Positions 1 to 8,632 of a stretch of DNA of 64,000 bases are shown piece by piece (the stretch's first letter is position 1; each line of letters begins with the position of its first letter). The notes beneath the pieces are model-generated. The model worked only from the letters and a program-made list of their open reading frames with translations, searched no databases and had not been told where the DNA came from. Source of the stretch: Mesorhizobium loti (GTDB lineage: Bacteria > Pseudomonadota > Alphaproteobacteria > Rhizobiales > Rhizobiaceae); contig CP050293.1 of NCBI GenBank assembly GCA_014189435.1, positions 2,671,001 through 2,735,000 on the forward strand, written 5' to 3'. The translations under genes and the position numbers were made by a program.

Positions 1-2
1 GC

Positions 3-35
3 GCCTTCCTGCTGCGCAAGAGGACCGGGCCGTGA
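3..35 (+). CDS. C-terminal end of an upstream gene, possibly DUF2840
   Basis: Only the last ten codons and the stop are visible (ending LLRKRTGP). The stop overlaps the GTG start of the TraF-like gene by the sequence GTGA, so the two are translationally coupled. In rhizobial conjugative elements a DUF2840 gene usually precedes the S26 peptidase gene; the identity is inferred from that order and not from domain content. Confidence 0.35.
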   Translation, partial: AFLLRKRTGP

Positions 36-496
36 CGCGCGCCGCGATCATCCTGGCCAGCGTTGTCGCAACTATCGGCGTCGGCTATCCCGGCCTCACT
101 TCGATGCCCACGAAGCTCATCTGGAATGCGTCAGCTAGCGCACCGATCGGCTTCTACACGATCGACTTCGACGGACCCTTCGAGGTCACCGATCTTGTCG
201 CCGTCGACGCGCCCGAGCCACTCGCGGCGTTCCTCTCTGATCGCGGCTATCTGCCGAGGGGCGTGCCACTCTTGAAGCGCATCCTTGGCGTATCCGTTTA
301 TCTGTTAGGCCGGGCAAAAGGCATTATGCATAGTGTAGCCGGGGTGTTCGGATTACTCGTCTTCGGCATCGCCGCCGCTGTAGGAGATCGAGCATTTCCT
401 TCGACAATTTTCTTTAGTTTCGGAGTGGTGCTCCTCATCAGTATTTCGTGCTTGAGCGTCGGTGTCGTTCAGACGCAAGAAAAAGGTGAATCGTGA
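32..496 (+). pseudogene. TraF-like S26 conjugal-transfer signal peptidase, 3' part replaced
   Basis: Residues 1-87 match the TraF/S26 peptidases that mature pilin in conjugative transfer. There is an N-terminal membrane segment, the nucleophile context SAPIGFY with Ser36, and the catalytic-lysine context LLKRILGV with Lys82. After about residue 87 (near base 292) the family sequence stops and an unrelated hydrophobic tail with two probable membrane segments follows to residue 154. TraF proteins continue for another 80-90 residues that carry the rest of the fold, so this copy is very probably dead. The junction marks a recombination or insertion boundary in an integrative conjugative element. 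GTG start, coupled to the gene before it. Confidence 0.6.
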
Positions 497-1214
497 GGTG
501 GAAGAGCTAACAGCAGGTGCAGATGCGAAACAGGCTGTCCTAGGGTCGCTGACGGCACTCTACCCCTGGATGAGCTCATATCATTCCCGGCCGATACGCG
601 ACTATGCGTTTCGCCTGTTCGAGGCGCCAGCTTCCAGGTCCATGCCAGAAATCCGGTTTCGAGCCTTCACCAAACTACTCGACATCATCAGGAAGGCAGC
701 GACACGAAACGGATTATCGACCGATACCGCCTCGGAAATCTGCAGGGATTTCGAAAGGCGCCGCGTGTTGCAGACAGGCCCTCATTTGCTTCTCCTTATG
801 GAGCCGGAAGCCTATTACACGCATATCTTCAGCCTCCTTGGCCTCTCGGCGCATGGCTGTTCGACCTATGTTTCCTACGCCGTTTCGACGGTGAGCCTCG
901 TTGAAAAGCCACGCAAGGGGCCAGGCTGGCTCACCGTCGACGGGAAGCCGGTCAACGTCTTTGGCCTGAGCCGAAGCCGGATGGCGGGATACAACCTTCT
1001 GGCCGGGCCGGGCTCCTATGGGTTTGAGCTTGTGCCGACGGAGCCAAACGTTGAGGGCGAGGCGCTCGCGCGGCTACGCAATCTTCTGCCCAAGACCCAA
1101 TTCGAGCGGCCGGCACATGCCATCAAGGCAGCCAATCTGATGCTTTGGCCAAAAATGTTCGCAGGCCGTTTCGCCTTTCTGCAGATCGACGACGAGGATA
1201 ATCGAGTGCGATGA
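462..1214 (+). CDS. hypothetical protein, accessory
   Basis: A 250-residue soluble protein that I do not recognise. It begins with GTG overlapping the end of the TraF-like fusion in another frame; a second GTG at 486 (after the lysine run) is an equally possible start, since neither has a strong ribosome site. The middle contains a stretch ending LLLLMEPEAYY and a conserved-looking NVFGLSRSRM segment, with no signal peptide or membrane helix. It lies in the remnant of a conjugative element, between the broken TraF gene and a large defence-type ATPase. No function is proposed. Confidence 0.55.
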   Translation: MSFRRKKKVNREVEELTAGADAKQAVLGSLTALYPWMSSYHSRPIRDYAFRLFEAPASRSMPEIRFRAFTKLLDIIRKAATRNGLSTDTASEICRDFERRRVLQTGPHLLLLMEPEAYYTHIFSLLGLSAHGCSTYVSYAVSTVSLVEKPRKGPGWLTVDGKPVNVFGLSRSRMAGYNLLAGPGSYGFELVPTEPNVEGEALARLRNLLPKTQFERPAHAIKAANLMLWPKMFAGRFAFLQIDDEDNRVR

Positions 1215-1254
1215 TGATCCATTCGAGCTATTCCTAAATGGCAGGAACGGCGGG

Positions 1255-1410
1255 ATGAGTGACCTTATCGACCGTTTGGGCGACATTTCCTTCGCCGAGG
1301 CATGTGGAAGCATGAAAGGCTTCGTGACGGACCCGTCGTGGCATCAACTTCACAGCCGGCTGCGGCAGGGGTTGGTCACGCCGGCCGACGAGGAATGGGC
1401 CTTTTCCTGA
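1255..1410 (+). CDS. small ORF, possible 3' fragment of a lost gene
   Basis: A 51-codon reading frame (MSDLIDRLGD... to ...ADEEWAFS). The frame is open upstream past 1204, so it may be the tail of a gene whose 5' end was lost or shifted rather than an independent gene. I do not recognise it. The interval 1411-1584 before the next gene holds nothing else I can support. Confidence 0.25.
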   Translation: MSDLIDRLGDISFAEACGSMKGFVTDPSWHQLHSRLRQGLVTPADEEWAFS

Positions 1411-1584
1411 AATGTTTTATGCGATCTAGCAGCTGGCATGTGTGCGCCGGAATGCGAATGGCCGCTTCGCGCCTCATCTCAGCCATTCTCACCTGTTTTC
1501 AACAAAGCCAGAACCTGCCGATCGTTCAGGAGCAAAGTGTTGTTTCCACTTGATCGGAAGGAAGACTCCCTGCAAATCATCTCA

Positions 1585-4500
1585 ATGATGGAACAGGAGT
1601 CCAGCTCCGAAATCGCGCGTGGTTCGAGCCCGGCATCGCGGGGGCCTGCAGGTGCATATATCGAAGGTGAGCTCGGCGCGCTCTATCTGCTCGCGCTGCT
1701 GACGGGCAATCGGGCACCGGGCTTGCCCGACGCCCGGGCCGTCAGCGTTCGGTTCCAAGGCACGGAGCAAGGGTTCAAGCTCGATGACCTGATAGTCTCG
1801 GGCGCGGGATCGGCGGGCGACTTCATCCTCGAAATCCAGTCGAAGCGGGATATCACCTTCTCGCCTGGCGATACCGTCTATCAGGATGTCGCGTCGCAAA
1901 TCGCGCGGAGCGTGGTGGGTTCTGTCCCGGAAGACCGGCACTTTCTCGGTATCGCGACTCAGCGGACCAGCCGCAAGATTTCTGGCGCCTATCAGGATGT
2001 TCTCAAATGGGCGCGAACTGCGGATAGCGCGACAGCGTTCTTCAACCGCATGAACGCCATCGGCGTTGCGAGCAAGGACATGCGCGAGTTCGTCGCGACG
2101 ACGAGAAAGCATTTGATCGTGGGCGGCGTTGCTGACGATGACCAGTCGATCTGGTCGCTTTTGCGGCGAATGCTCATCCTCGAGTTCGATTTCGAAGCGA
2201 CGGTGCCGATCGCCCGGGCCTATGGTCAGGCGCTCGCGCGCGCAGCGCTGGCGGACGAGGATGTCGACCGCGCAGAGGCGCTGTGGAGCCGGCTGACCGA
2301 CCTGTCGATCAAGACCGGGACCACTGGCGGTAAAATCGATCGAGATAGCCTCAGGGCTGATCTCTCCGCGGCTGGCTTCCGGCTTGCCGGCGACCGCGAT
2401 TATGGGCCTGCGCGCGCAAGGCTCGCCGAGCTTGCGCAGAATACGCTTGCCCATATCGGGACGAGCGTGGCGGGTGTGACCTTGCCGCGATTAGAAGCTA
2501 TCGCTGCCGTCGACGATGCATCCGAATCGCATCGGTTCATTGAAATCCTTGGGAACAGCGGTGTCGGCAAATCCGGGGTTCTTCGGGATATCGCCGAACG
2601 CATGGCGCGCCAGGCGCCGATTATCGTGCTCGACCGCGACGCGACGCCGGCAGGCGGCTGGCTGTCGTTTTCCAACGCGCTCGGCATCCCGGGTTCGGCG
2701 GTCGAGTTCCTGACCGATCTGGCTGCGAGCGGCGGCCCGACGCTCTTCATCGACGGCATCGACATGTTCGATGATCGTGGGCGCCAGCGCACGATCATCG
2801 AGCTCATGCGGGCGGCGAGCGCGATCCCCGGCTTCACGGTAATCGCAACCATGCGCACGGTCGGACATGGCGATGTCGAATCCTGGCTCGACGAAGGGAT
2901 AGTTGCCGTCCTGGGCGGCGCGCACCGAGTAAGCGTCGGGTCCCTGTCGGAAGATGAAGTCGAGATACTAGTCGATCAGGCACCCGACCTCCGGTTGCTG
3001 CTCGACCCCAAGCATCCCGCCGCCGGTCTTGCTCGTAATCTCTATCGGCTATCCCGGCTTTTGACGGTCCCTAGCGCGACCGAGGTTCGCACCGAAGCGG
3101 CAATGGCTGACCTGTGGTGGAAGAGAGCGGACGGCACGCCTGCTCCCGAGGTGCGCGCAGCGCAGCGGTTGTTGGCCGCACTCGCGGCCAGTGCCTTGAA
3201 GGGAGAAAGCGGCATCGATCTGACCGAGGATTCTGCTGCTCGGTCGCATCTGGTCGGGACGCTCACGCTCAAGGAAGTGCGTCGCGACCGGCTCGATTTC
3301 TATCACGACGTGCTGCGCGACTGGGCGATCGGGAACTACATCGCAGAGGATCCGAGCCGTCTGACCGAGCTCGATCTGAGTGTGCCGGTATCGCCGCGCG
3401 TTGCGCGCGGTATCGAGTTCGCCGGCCGCCTCGCGCTCGAGAAGGGGACAAGTTACAGCGCCTGGACCGATCTGCTTGCGCATCTGTCTCCGCAAGGGGC
3501 GCACGGATCATGGCGGCGCCAGGCGATCCTCGCCTTGCCGCGGTCGGAGGCCGGCCTCGAACTGCTCGAAAAGCGCAGCGCTGGTCTATTGGCGGACGAT
3601 GCAGCTCTCCTTATCGAGTTGTGCAGGATAATCGCGGCGACCGAGACTGTGGCAACGGCCGACTTGATGACCACACCGGACGGGTCAAAGGTCAATCTCC
3701 CGCGATCCTATCGTACGAATATTACCGGGTCGGCAATTCTGGTTCTGCGCTGGGCAGTGGCGCATGCTGCCGAGATCCCGATGTCCGCGATCGGCGCGGT
3801 GGTCGAGCTGGTCCAGATACAGATCTATCTTCTCAAGCACCTTCGATCGTTCGCCGAGCAGACGGCCGTCATGCTTTTCGGCTGGCTGCGTCAGCTCGAT
3901 GTTCGCGACGTCGAGGTGACGATTCCTGGAGAGCGAAGCCTCGGTGGGCTGGCGACCGACGCAAGGCGCAACGCGATCGAGCAGCTGCGCCTGATTGCGG
4001 TGTTGCTTGGCGAATTCGCGCCCGATCAGCTGAAGGCTTATTTAGGGGAAGTCGGCGGCGAGCGAGACAGCTACAAGGTCAAGGCGATCCAGCCGTTTTC
4101 CAAGGTGATCGCGCCGGTTGCGCCGGCCGAGCTTACGGACCTCATACTGTCGAGCCTCATTGACAAGAGGGAGCGGCGCGGCCGTCGTGACCGCTCGATG
4201 CAGCGAGCCTTCACCTTCGCCGACAGCGACTATCTGCCGGCCTCGCCAGCGCAGCCGCCATTCCTCGATCTGTTGGAGTCCGGCGCGACCGAAGGGTTGA
4301 GACTGATTCGAACGCTGGTTGCGGAAGCGATCGCGTTCAACACCGACGGGCGTGCGCTGGAAGACGACGGCTTCACCGTCGATCTCGGCCATGGCCCGCG
4401 CTTCTTTCCCTGGACTTCGAGCTACTTGTGGTCTCGCGACCAGTGCAACGAATATTCCGCGGCCTCCGGACTGAAGGCCCTCGAGGCGTGGAGCCAGCAG

Positions 4501-6726
4501 CGCCTCGACGACGGCGTACCCGTCTATGAAGTGCTCACCGACATCCTTGGACCCGAGGGCAGCTGTGCGGCCTATCTGCTCGTCGCGGTCGACGTGCTGC
4601 TGTCGCATTTCGATGTCGGTCGTGATGCTCTCGCGCCGTTTGTCGCAGCCCCTGAGCTGCTGGCTGCCGACCGCGCCCGGCAGACCCATGATCACATCGG
4701 GTCGGGGATCGATTTCCCAATAGGGAAGGAACCTGATGGAAAGGCCAAACTTGCCGACTTGAAAGCCCGCCCGTCACGGGGCGCGTCGTTGTTTGATATC
4801 GTGCCCCACTATATGGGCGACGATACCATAGCGAACCGTCTGCGTGAGCAGCTGGGCGCCGCAATCGAGACCCTGGAGCCCTATGAACCCTATTCGAACT
4901 GGAGCGATGCGCGATTCATCGCACGCTGTGCCAACAACATGCTTCAGCGGTCGAACTGGACAGACATCGGGGAGGGGAAGCTAGCCTATCGGCCGCCGGC
5001 GGATGAGGCCGCCCATCTTGCAGCGATGGAGAAGTACCGGGGCGAGTTCCTCCGATCGACCGAAATCGAGGCGCGCATCAGTCTGGCTATGGGTGGAGAA
5101 GGCGAACATGCCACCGCCTCAACGGCACACGATGCGGTCGAATATGCAGAGGGCGAGCTCCCCGACGACAGTGATACCGATGCTCTCAAATCGCGCTCTA
5201 CGCGGCTGATCGCGACTGCTTTGCTGGTGGCGCGCGATGGGGATGACGCGTTGCTCACGACGCACGAGATGTGGGTCCGTCAAGTTGTCGCGACCGCGTT
5301 GGAAGAGCAGTCCGATCGCTTCGGTGGTTCGCAGAATATGCTGCGCTTCAATCGCCCGGCGATCGCGACGCTTGCGCTGATCCATCTCTGGGCGCGCAAG
5401 GGGAGCAACGCGGATCGAGATGCGCTGATCCGGCTCGCGGCGCGCCAGGACCGCCCCGCAGCGCCGGCCGTTTCCGCCGGCCTCGCGCGGATCCTCAAGA
5501 TCGAGCCCAGGCTCCTCAAGGCGGCGATGCGCGTAGCCTTTGGAAGCATGACCCGGCGCTGGAAGAGTTATGAGGAGGAGGACGAGGCCGATCATGCGCG
5601 TTGCGAAGCGAAGCGAGCCGCGGCCATAGATTCAGCCGTCGCGGCCGAGGTCGCCTGGCTGGATAGCGGTGCCGAACCTGCATGGCCGACATGGCCAAAG
5701 GAGCGTCCACATCTGCGCCGCGGCTCGCGCATCCGCGCTCCTGGGCCAGCAACACCGGTAGAGGTCAAGGAAGACGAGGCGATCGAGACCGTCTACGTTG
5801 ACAGTGCGGCTGCGGCGCAGTGGCTAGCGATAATCCGGGCCGCACCCAAAAGATCGATCGGGTGGCGGCAGGAAGTGGTAGCGGCCTATGCCGACTGGAC
5901 CGCGCGGATGAACGGGTGGGGGCTGTCGGTTGATATCGAGATCGACCGCGATCCCCACGACTGGAACCTGCATTATTATGCGCTGTTCGCCGAGCGGCTG
6001 CTCGACGGCACGCCTGCGTCGTTCGATACCGATCTGAAGCTCGTGACCGAATTGCCGGACGATCCCTTCGGTGAGGTCGCACAGACGGTCATGCACGAGG
6101 CCGACGCGCTCTATTTCAATGATCCCCAGCGTCCCGCTTTTCGGCCTGTTGATCTGCGGGCCAAGCTGGTGAAGCGAGTGATCGCGCTCAAGCGGTGGAA
6201 ATATGCCGACGATCCTGCAAGCTCGCGGATCGACATGAATAGTGGCGGCATTATCGCGAAGATGCTCCTCAATACCCACGATCCATTCAACGGAACGTAT
6301 AGCTATATCCCGCCAGCACTCTTCGACCGCGTCGACCCGTTGCTACCCACAATCCGACCCTTGTTGCCAGGCGGTCCCACGGCGTTCGTGGCGCTTTGCA
6401 CTATGAAGCTGCTCCTCGTTGCGCCGCAAGCGCGGCACCTCGACTTTGTCCTTGATGCCGTGGAGGCGTGGTTCGACCGTACCCGCACCGCCGGCCTGTG
6501 GATCACCACCGGCCTCGGCGGTCGCGTCGTGCGCTGGTTCGGCGCCGCGTTCGCCGAGCAGCCAGACCTACTGATCCCGGCGCATCCCGCGCGGGGCCGG
6601 ATCGACCGCGCGCTGGGCAATCTGACCGGAGTCGGCGTCGCTGAGGCGCACGAGCTGGAGCTGCGAGTCGAAGCGGCGGCCAGCGACACGCAGGCATCGG
6701 TCGTGCATCCGGATGGGGGAAGCTGA
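1585..6726 (+). CDS. giant nuclease-STAND NTPase, candidate Avs-like antiphage protein
   Basis: A 1,713-residue protein from the ATG at 1585. The open frame reaches back to 1438, but the first 49 residues look like leader sequence. Residues 20-120 resemble a PD-(D/E)XK nuclease of the Cap4/DUF4297 or Mrr type: Asp66-Asp67 after GFKL, then EIQSKR at 83-88, an E-x-Q-x-K arrangement. A P-loop GNSGVGKS lies at 323-330, Walker B TLFIDGID at 386-393, and a STAND-like VIATMR strand follows. About 1,250 C-terminal residues are helical and unrecognised, the size and place of the sensor in Avs (AVAST) proteins, which detect phage proteins and then degrade DNA. It stands alone in the broken conjugative element. 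Function is inferred from architecture; an ordinary unknown ATPase is the alternative. Confidence 0.6.
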   Translation: MMEQESSSEIARGSSPASRGPAGAYIEGELGALYLLALLTGNRAPGLPDARAVSVRFQGTEQGFKLDDLIVSGAGSAGDFILEIQSKRDITFSPGDTVYQDVASQIARSVVGSVPEDRHFLGIATQRTSRKISGAYQDVLKWARTADSATAFFNRMNAIGVASKDMREFVATTRKHLIVGGVADDDQSIWSLLRRMLILEFDFEATVPIARAYGQALARAALADEDVDRAEALWSRLTDLSIKTGTTGGKIDRDSLRADLSAAGFRLAGDRDYGPARARLAELAQNTLAHIGTSVAGVTLPRLEAIAAVDDASESHRFIEILGNSGVGKSGVLRDIAERMARQAPIIVLDRDATPAGGWLSFSNALGIPGSAVEFLTDLAASGGPTLFIDGIDMFDDRGRQRTIIELMRAASAIPGFTVIATMRTVGHGDVESWLDEGIVAVLGGAHRVSVGSLSEDEVEILVDQAPDLRLLLDPKHPAAGLARNLYRLSRLLTVPSATEVRTEAAMADLWWKRADGTPAPEVRAAQRLLAALAASALKGESGIDLTEDSAARSHLVGTLTLKEVRRDRLDFYHDVLRDWAIGNYIAEDPSRLTELDLSVPVSPRVARGIEFAGRLALEKGTSYSAWTDLLAHLSPQGAHGSWRRQAILALPRSEAGLELLEKRSAGLLADDAALLIELCRIIAATETVATADLMTTPDGSKVNLPRSYRTNITGSAILVLRWAVAHAAEIPMSAIGAVVELVQIQIYLLKHLRSFAEQTAVMLFGWLRQLDVRDVEVTIPGERSLGGLATDARRNAIEQLRLIAVLLGEFAPDQLKAYLGEVGGERDSYKVKAIQPFSKVIAPVAPAELTDLILSSLIDKRERRGRRDRSMQRAFTFADSDYLPASPAQPPFLDLLESGATEGLRLIRTLVAEAIAFNTDGRALEDDGFTVDLGHGPRFFPWTSSYLWSRDQCNEYSAASGLKALEAWSQQRLDDGVPVYEVLTDILGPEGSCAAYLLVAVDVLLSHFDVGRDALAPFVAAPELLAADRARQTHDHIGSGIDFPIGKEPDGKAKLADLKARPSRGASLFDIVPHYMGDDTIANRLREQLGAAIETLEPYEPYSNWSDARFIARCANNMLQRSNWTDIGEGKLAYRPPADEAAHLAAMEKYRGEFLRSTEIEARISLAMGGEGEHATASTAHDAVEYAEGELPDDSDTDALKSRSTRLIATALLVARDGDDALLTTHEMWVRQVVATALEEQSDRFGGSQNMLRFNRPAIATLALIHLWARKGSNADRDALIRLAARQDRPAAPAVSAGLARILKIEPRLLKAAMRVAFGSMTRRWKSYEEEDEADHARCEAKRAAAIDSAVAAEVAWLDSGAEPAWPTWPKERPHLRRGSRIRAPGPATPVEVKEDEAIETVYVDSAAAAQWLAIIRAAPKRSIGWRQEVVAAYADWTARMNGWGLSVDIEIDRDPHDWNLHYYALFAERLLDGTPASFDTDLKLVTELPDDPFGEVAQTVMHEADALYFNDPQRPAFRPVDLRAKLVKRVIALKRWKYADDPASSRIDMNSGGIIAKMLLNTHDPFNGTYSYIPPALFDRVDPLLPTIRPLLPGGPTAFVALCTMKLLLVAPQARHLDFVLDAVEAWFDRTRTAGLWITTGLGGRVVRWFGAAFAEQPDLLIPAHPARGRIDRALGNLTGVGVAEAHELELRVEAAASDTQASVVHPDGGS

Positions 6727-7102
6727 GAGGTTGATGCTACGCTACCGGCGCGGAAGGCGAACGCGGCATGGGGATGTGGACAAAGCCAGCCGATTCCTCG
6801 CGTGAGTCGCGCGGGGTCGTCATCGCTCCGTATTCGGCCCAGCGGTTCATTGCCTCATGTCGATCGGTGAGCCGACCCCAGTCGAATCCCAAATGCGGAC
6901 ATCCGAGCATACAAGCGAGGCGGCAAGTTCGTCCATCACCATTGCCCAGATCTCCTGACGCCACCTTGATATGCGCAATAGGCCGAACAGCGACGAGAGT
7001 TGGTCGAAGGCATTAGTGGCATTCGGACGTCGTCACCGTAGCGATATAACTAAGCCTCATTGCGTGCTAGATCATAACCATTGCTTTGAAGGAGGCGAGC
7101 AA
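6727..7102 (+). other. intergenic stretch with no supported gene
   Basis: Short frames exist on both strands (for example 6737-6964 on the minus strand and 6768-7016 on the plus strand), but none has a ribosome site, a recognisable motif or a convincing codon pattern. It probably holds eroded mobile-element DNA. Confidence 0.4.
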
Positions 7103-7428
7103 GTGACAGCCAGTAAACGTTCGAGGTGCGTCGTCATCCCGAACAATTTCGACTTGGCGTGCAAAACCGAAAGCACGCAGTTCCTGATGGCCTTGAATGC
7201 CCGCGCCGCCAAGCGGCGGCCGCTCTACAAGATGACCAAGTGGTTGTGGCGTCGGACATCGGTGAGTTCAAGGCTATTGACAGTGTCGACTTTAACGAGG
7301 CTGCCTTCGTCGTGATGACAACCGATCAAGCACGCGAACTGGCTCACATGTCGCCTACGACGTATTCTAAGTTGCCGCCGAAGACTTCGAGGTCGACGAG
7401 CCTTGCCGAATTCTATCACGCCCTTTGA
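7103..7428 (+). pseudogene. small gene with a probable frameshift, unknown
   Basis: A strong ribosome site (AAGGAGG at 7089-7095) precedes a GTG start at 7103. The frame reads VTASKRSRCVVIPNNF and continues to about KMTKW near 7243. Sense then appears to continue in the next frame from VVVASDIGEF to LAEFYHAL and a stop at 7428. The simplest reading is one protein of roughly 108 residues broken by an indel near 7240. I do not recognise the family. The good ribosome site argues that it was once expressed. It ends 18 bases before the AcpS-like gene, so the two may have formed an operon. Confidence 0.35.
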
Positions 7429-7446
7429 ACCGCAGAGGCCCAGACT

Positions 7447-7833
7447 ATGAAGATCATGGGACTGGGCAGTGACCTTGTGAGTGTCGGACGGATACGGCAC
7501 TCATTGGAGCACCTGGGTCGGCCTTGGGCGAACAAAATCCTTGGGCCAGCCGAGCTGGACAGAGCACCGTCTTGGGACAACGCAGAATACGTGGCTACGC
7601 TGTTCGCCGCCAAAGAAGCATGCTCGAAGGCCCTAGGGACCGGTATGACCGGGGGCGTGCAATGGACATGCATCGAAATCGAACTGCCGGGGACGGCGCG
7701 CCTTTCGAAAGGCGCCCTGCGTCGTATGAACGCTATCGCTGGTAGAGGTCGGCAAGGCCTTATGATTATTGACACTTTTTGCAAGGACGGCGTGGCCGGC
7801 GCGACCGCAATCTTCTTTGCGGTCGCTCGCTGA
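7447..7833 (+). CDS. AcpS-like holo-acyl-carrier-protein synthase, orphan accessory copy
   Basis: A 128-residue 4'-phosphopantetheinyl transferase of the AcpS type, which moves phosphopantetheine from CoA to a carrier-protein serine. The two signature motifs are present: GLGSDLVSVGRI with the metal ligand Asp9, and FAAKEACSKALGTG with Lys56, Glu57 and Lys61, matching the usual Asp9/Glu58/Lys62 of AcpS. Length is normal. No acyl carrier protein or synthase gene is visible nearby, and it lies in accessory DNA, so it is probably not the housekeeping acpS. Its carrier partner may be lost, or elsewhere on the element. Confidence 0.8.
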   Translation: MKIMGLGSDLVSVGRIRHSLEHLGRPWANKILGPAELDRAPSWDNAEYVATLFAAKEACSKALGTGMTGGVQWTCIEIELPGTARLSKGALRRMNAIAGRGRQGLMIIDTFCKDGVAGATAIFFAVAR

Positions 7834-7845
7834 CTTCGACAAGAG

Positions 7846-7875
7846 TTGACTTTTCTAACGCAGAAGCCATATATA
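7846..7875 (+). promoter_or_regulatory. probable promoter of the XRE-ImmA-TS operon
   Basis: TTGACT at 7846-7851 and TATATA at 7870-7875 are separated by 18 bases and sit 13 bases after the AcpS stop. The operator directly follows the -10 element, so a bound repressor would block RNA polymerase. Confidence 0.5.
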
Positions 7876-7892
7876 TGTTCGATTTTCGAACA
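7876..7892. promoter_or_regulatory. perfect 7-3-7 palindromic operator
   Basis: TGTTCGA-TTT-TCGAACA is a perfect inverted repeat placed between the -10 element and the first start codon at 7904. The size and place fit the XRE regulator encoded second in the operon, implying autorepression. Which protein binds is inferred. Confidence 0.6.
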
Positions 7893-7903
7893 CGAGGTAT
7901 GCC

Positions 7904-8266
7904 ATGGACGTGACCATCGATGATCTCGGGAAGACCTTCGACGCTAAGAAGCCGGAGCTTCTTGAGCGTCTTAAGCAGTGGTTCGACAACGAAACCACTT
8001 CGATCGACGACCTTATCTCTACATCCGCTCCGAGTGGCACTGGCGGGTCGGTCGTCTCGGCGAGGCCTGCGATTGATTCCAAGCGCGTTGTGGACACTAC
8101 TGTGATCACGGAAGAGATCCTTGGCATTGAGTTGCCGCCGGAGATCATCAAGCCGGGTGGCTACAACGACTTCCAAGAGATGGTCGACCATTTGGTGCCG
8201 TTGCTTCGGCGGGTCTACACGAAGGATTTGAAGGTCAAGAAGCCGCTCGTGAAGGCTGCAGCGTAA
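7904..8266 (+). CDS. small hypothetical protein, first gene of the operon
   Basis: A 120-residue, probably cytosolic, mostly charged protein with no membrane segment and no motif I recognise. The first gene after the promoter and operator; the next start lies only 9 bases beyond its stop. A Ser/Thr/Gly-rich linker (about residues 35-55) separates two more structured halves. First-gene products of XRE-ImmA operons are often the substrate or antitoxin partner; that is only a suggestion here. Confidence 0.7.
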   Translation: MDVTIDDLGKTFDAKKPELLERLKQWFDNETTSIDDLISTSAPSGTGGSVVSARPAIDSKRVVDTTVITEEILGIELPPEIIKPGGYNDFQEMVDHLVPLLRRVYTKDLKVKKPLVKAAA

Positions 8267-8275
8267 GAGGATGTG

Positions 8276-8632
8276 ATGGCAGACGAAAGGGATCGATGGC
8301 AGGAGATTGGCGAACGCCTGCGCAAAGCTCGAGAATATCAGGAACTCAAGCAGGAGGACGCCGCTGACGCGCTCGGCATACCGCGGTCGGCGATCTCGCA
8401 GATTGAGAACGGCCGGCGAAAGGTTGATGCCGTAGAACTAGCCAACTTAGCGCGGCTCTACGGACAAGCGATCGAGTACCTAACCGGAGAGGCTACACCG
8501 GAGCAGATCCCCGCGAGCGTCACGGCACTGGCGCGGGCTGCCAAGGACCTTTCTGACGCGGATCGAGAGGAGCTACTTCGCTTCGCCGAGTTCCTTCAGG
8601 CTCGACCAGTAAAGAAAACGGACAATGGCTAG
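8276..8632 (+). CDS. XRE-family HTH regulator
   Basis: A 118-residue protein with an N-terminal helix-turn-helix of the Cro/CI type (residues 8-65, including RSAISQIENGRRK in the recognition region) and a short helical C-terminal tail (DREELLRFAEFL). The ATG at 8276 is preferred over the GTG at 8273 because AAGAGG at 8265-8270 is then well spaced. The last bases overlap the ImmA gene start. It probably represses the operon through the palindrome at 7876-7892 and is inactivated by its ImmA partner, as in other XRE-ImmA pairs; this is inference from the pairing. Confidence 0.9.
   Translation: MADERDRWQEIGERLRKAREYQELKQEDAADALGIPRSAISQIENGRRKVDAVELANLARLYGQAIEYLTGEATPEQIPASVTALARAAKDLSDADREELLRFAEFLQARPVKKTDNG

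Noticed and set aside
1582..2454. Minus-strand frame of 290 residues inside the STAND gene
   Set aside because: It overlaps the nuclease-like and pre-NTPase part of the real gene and shows no family features.
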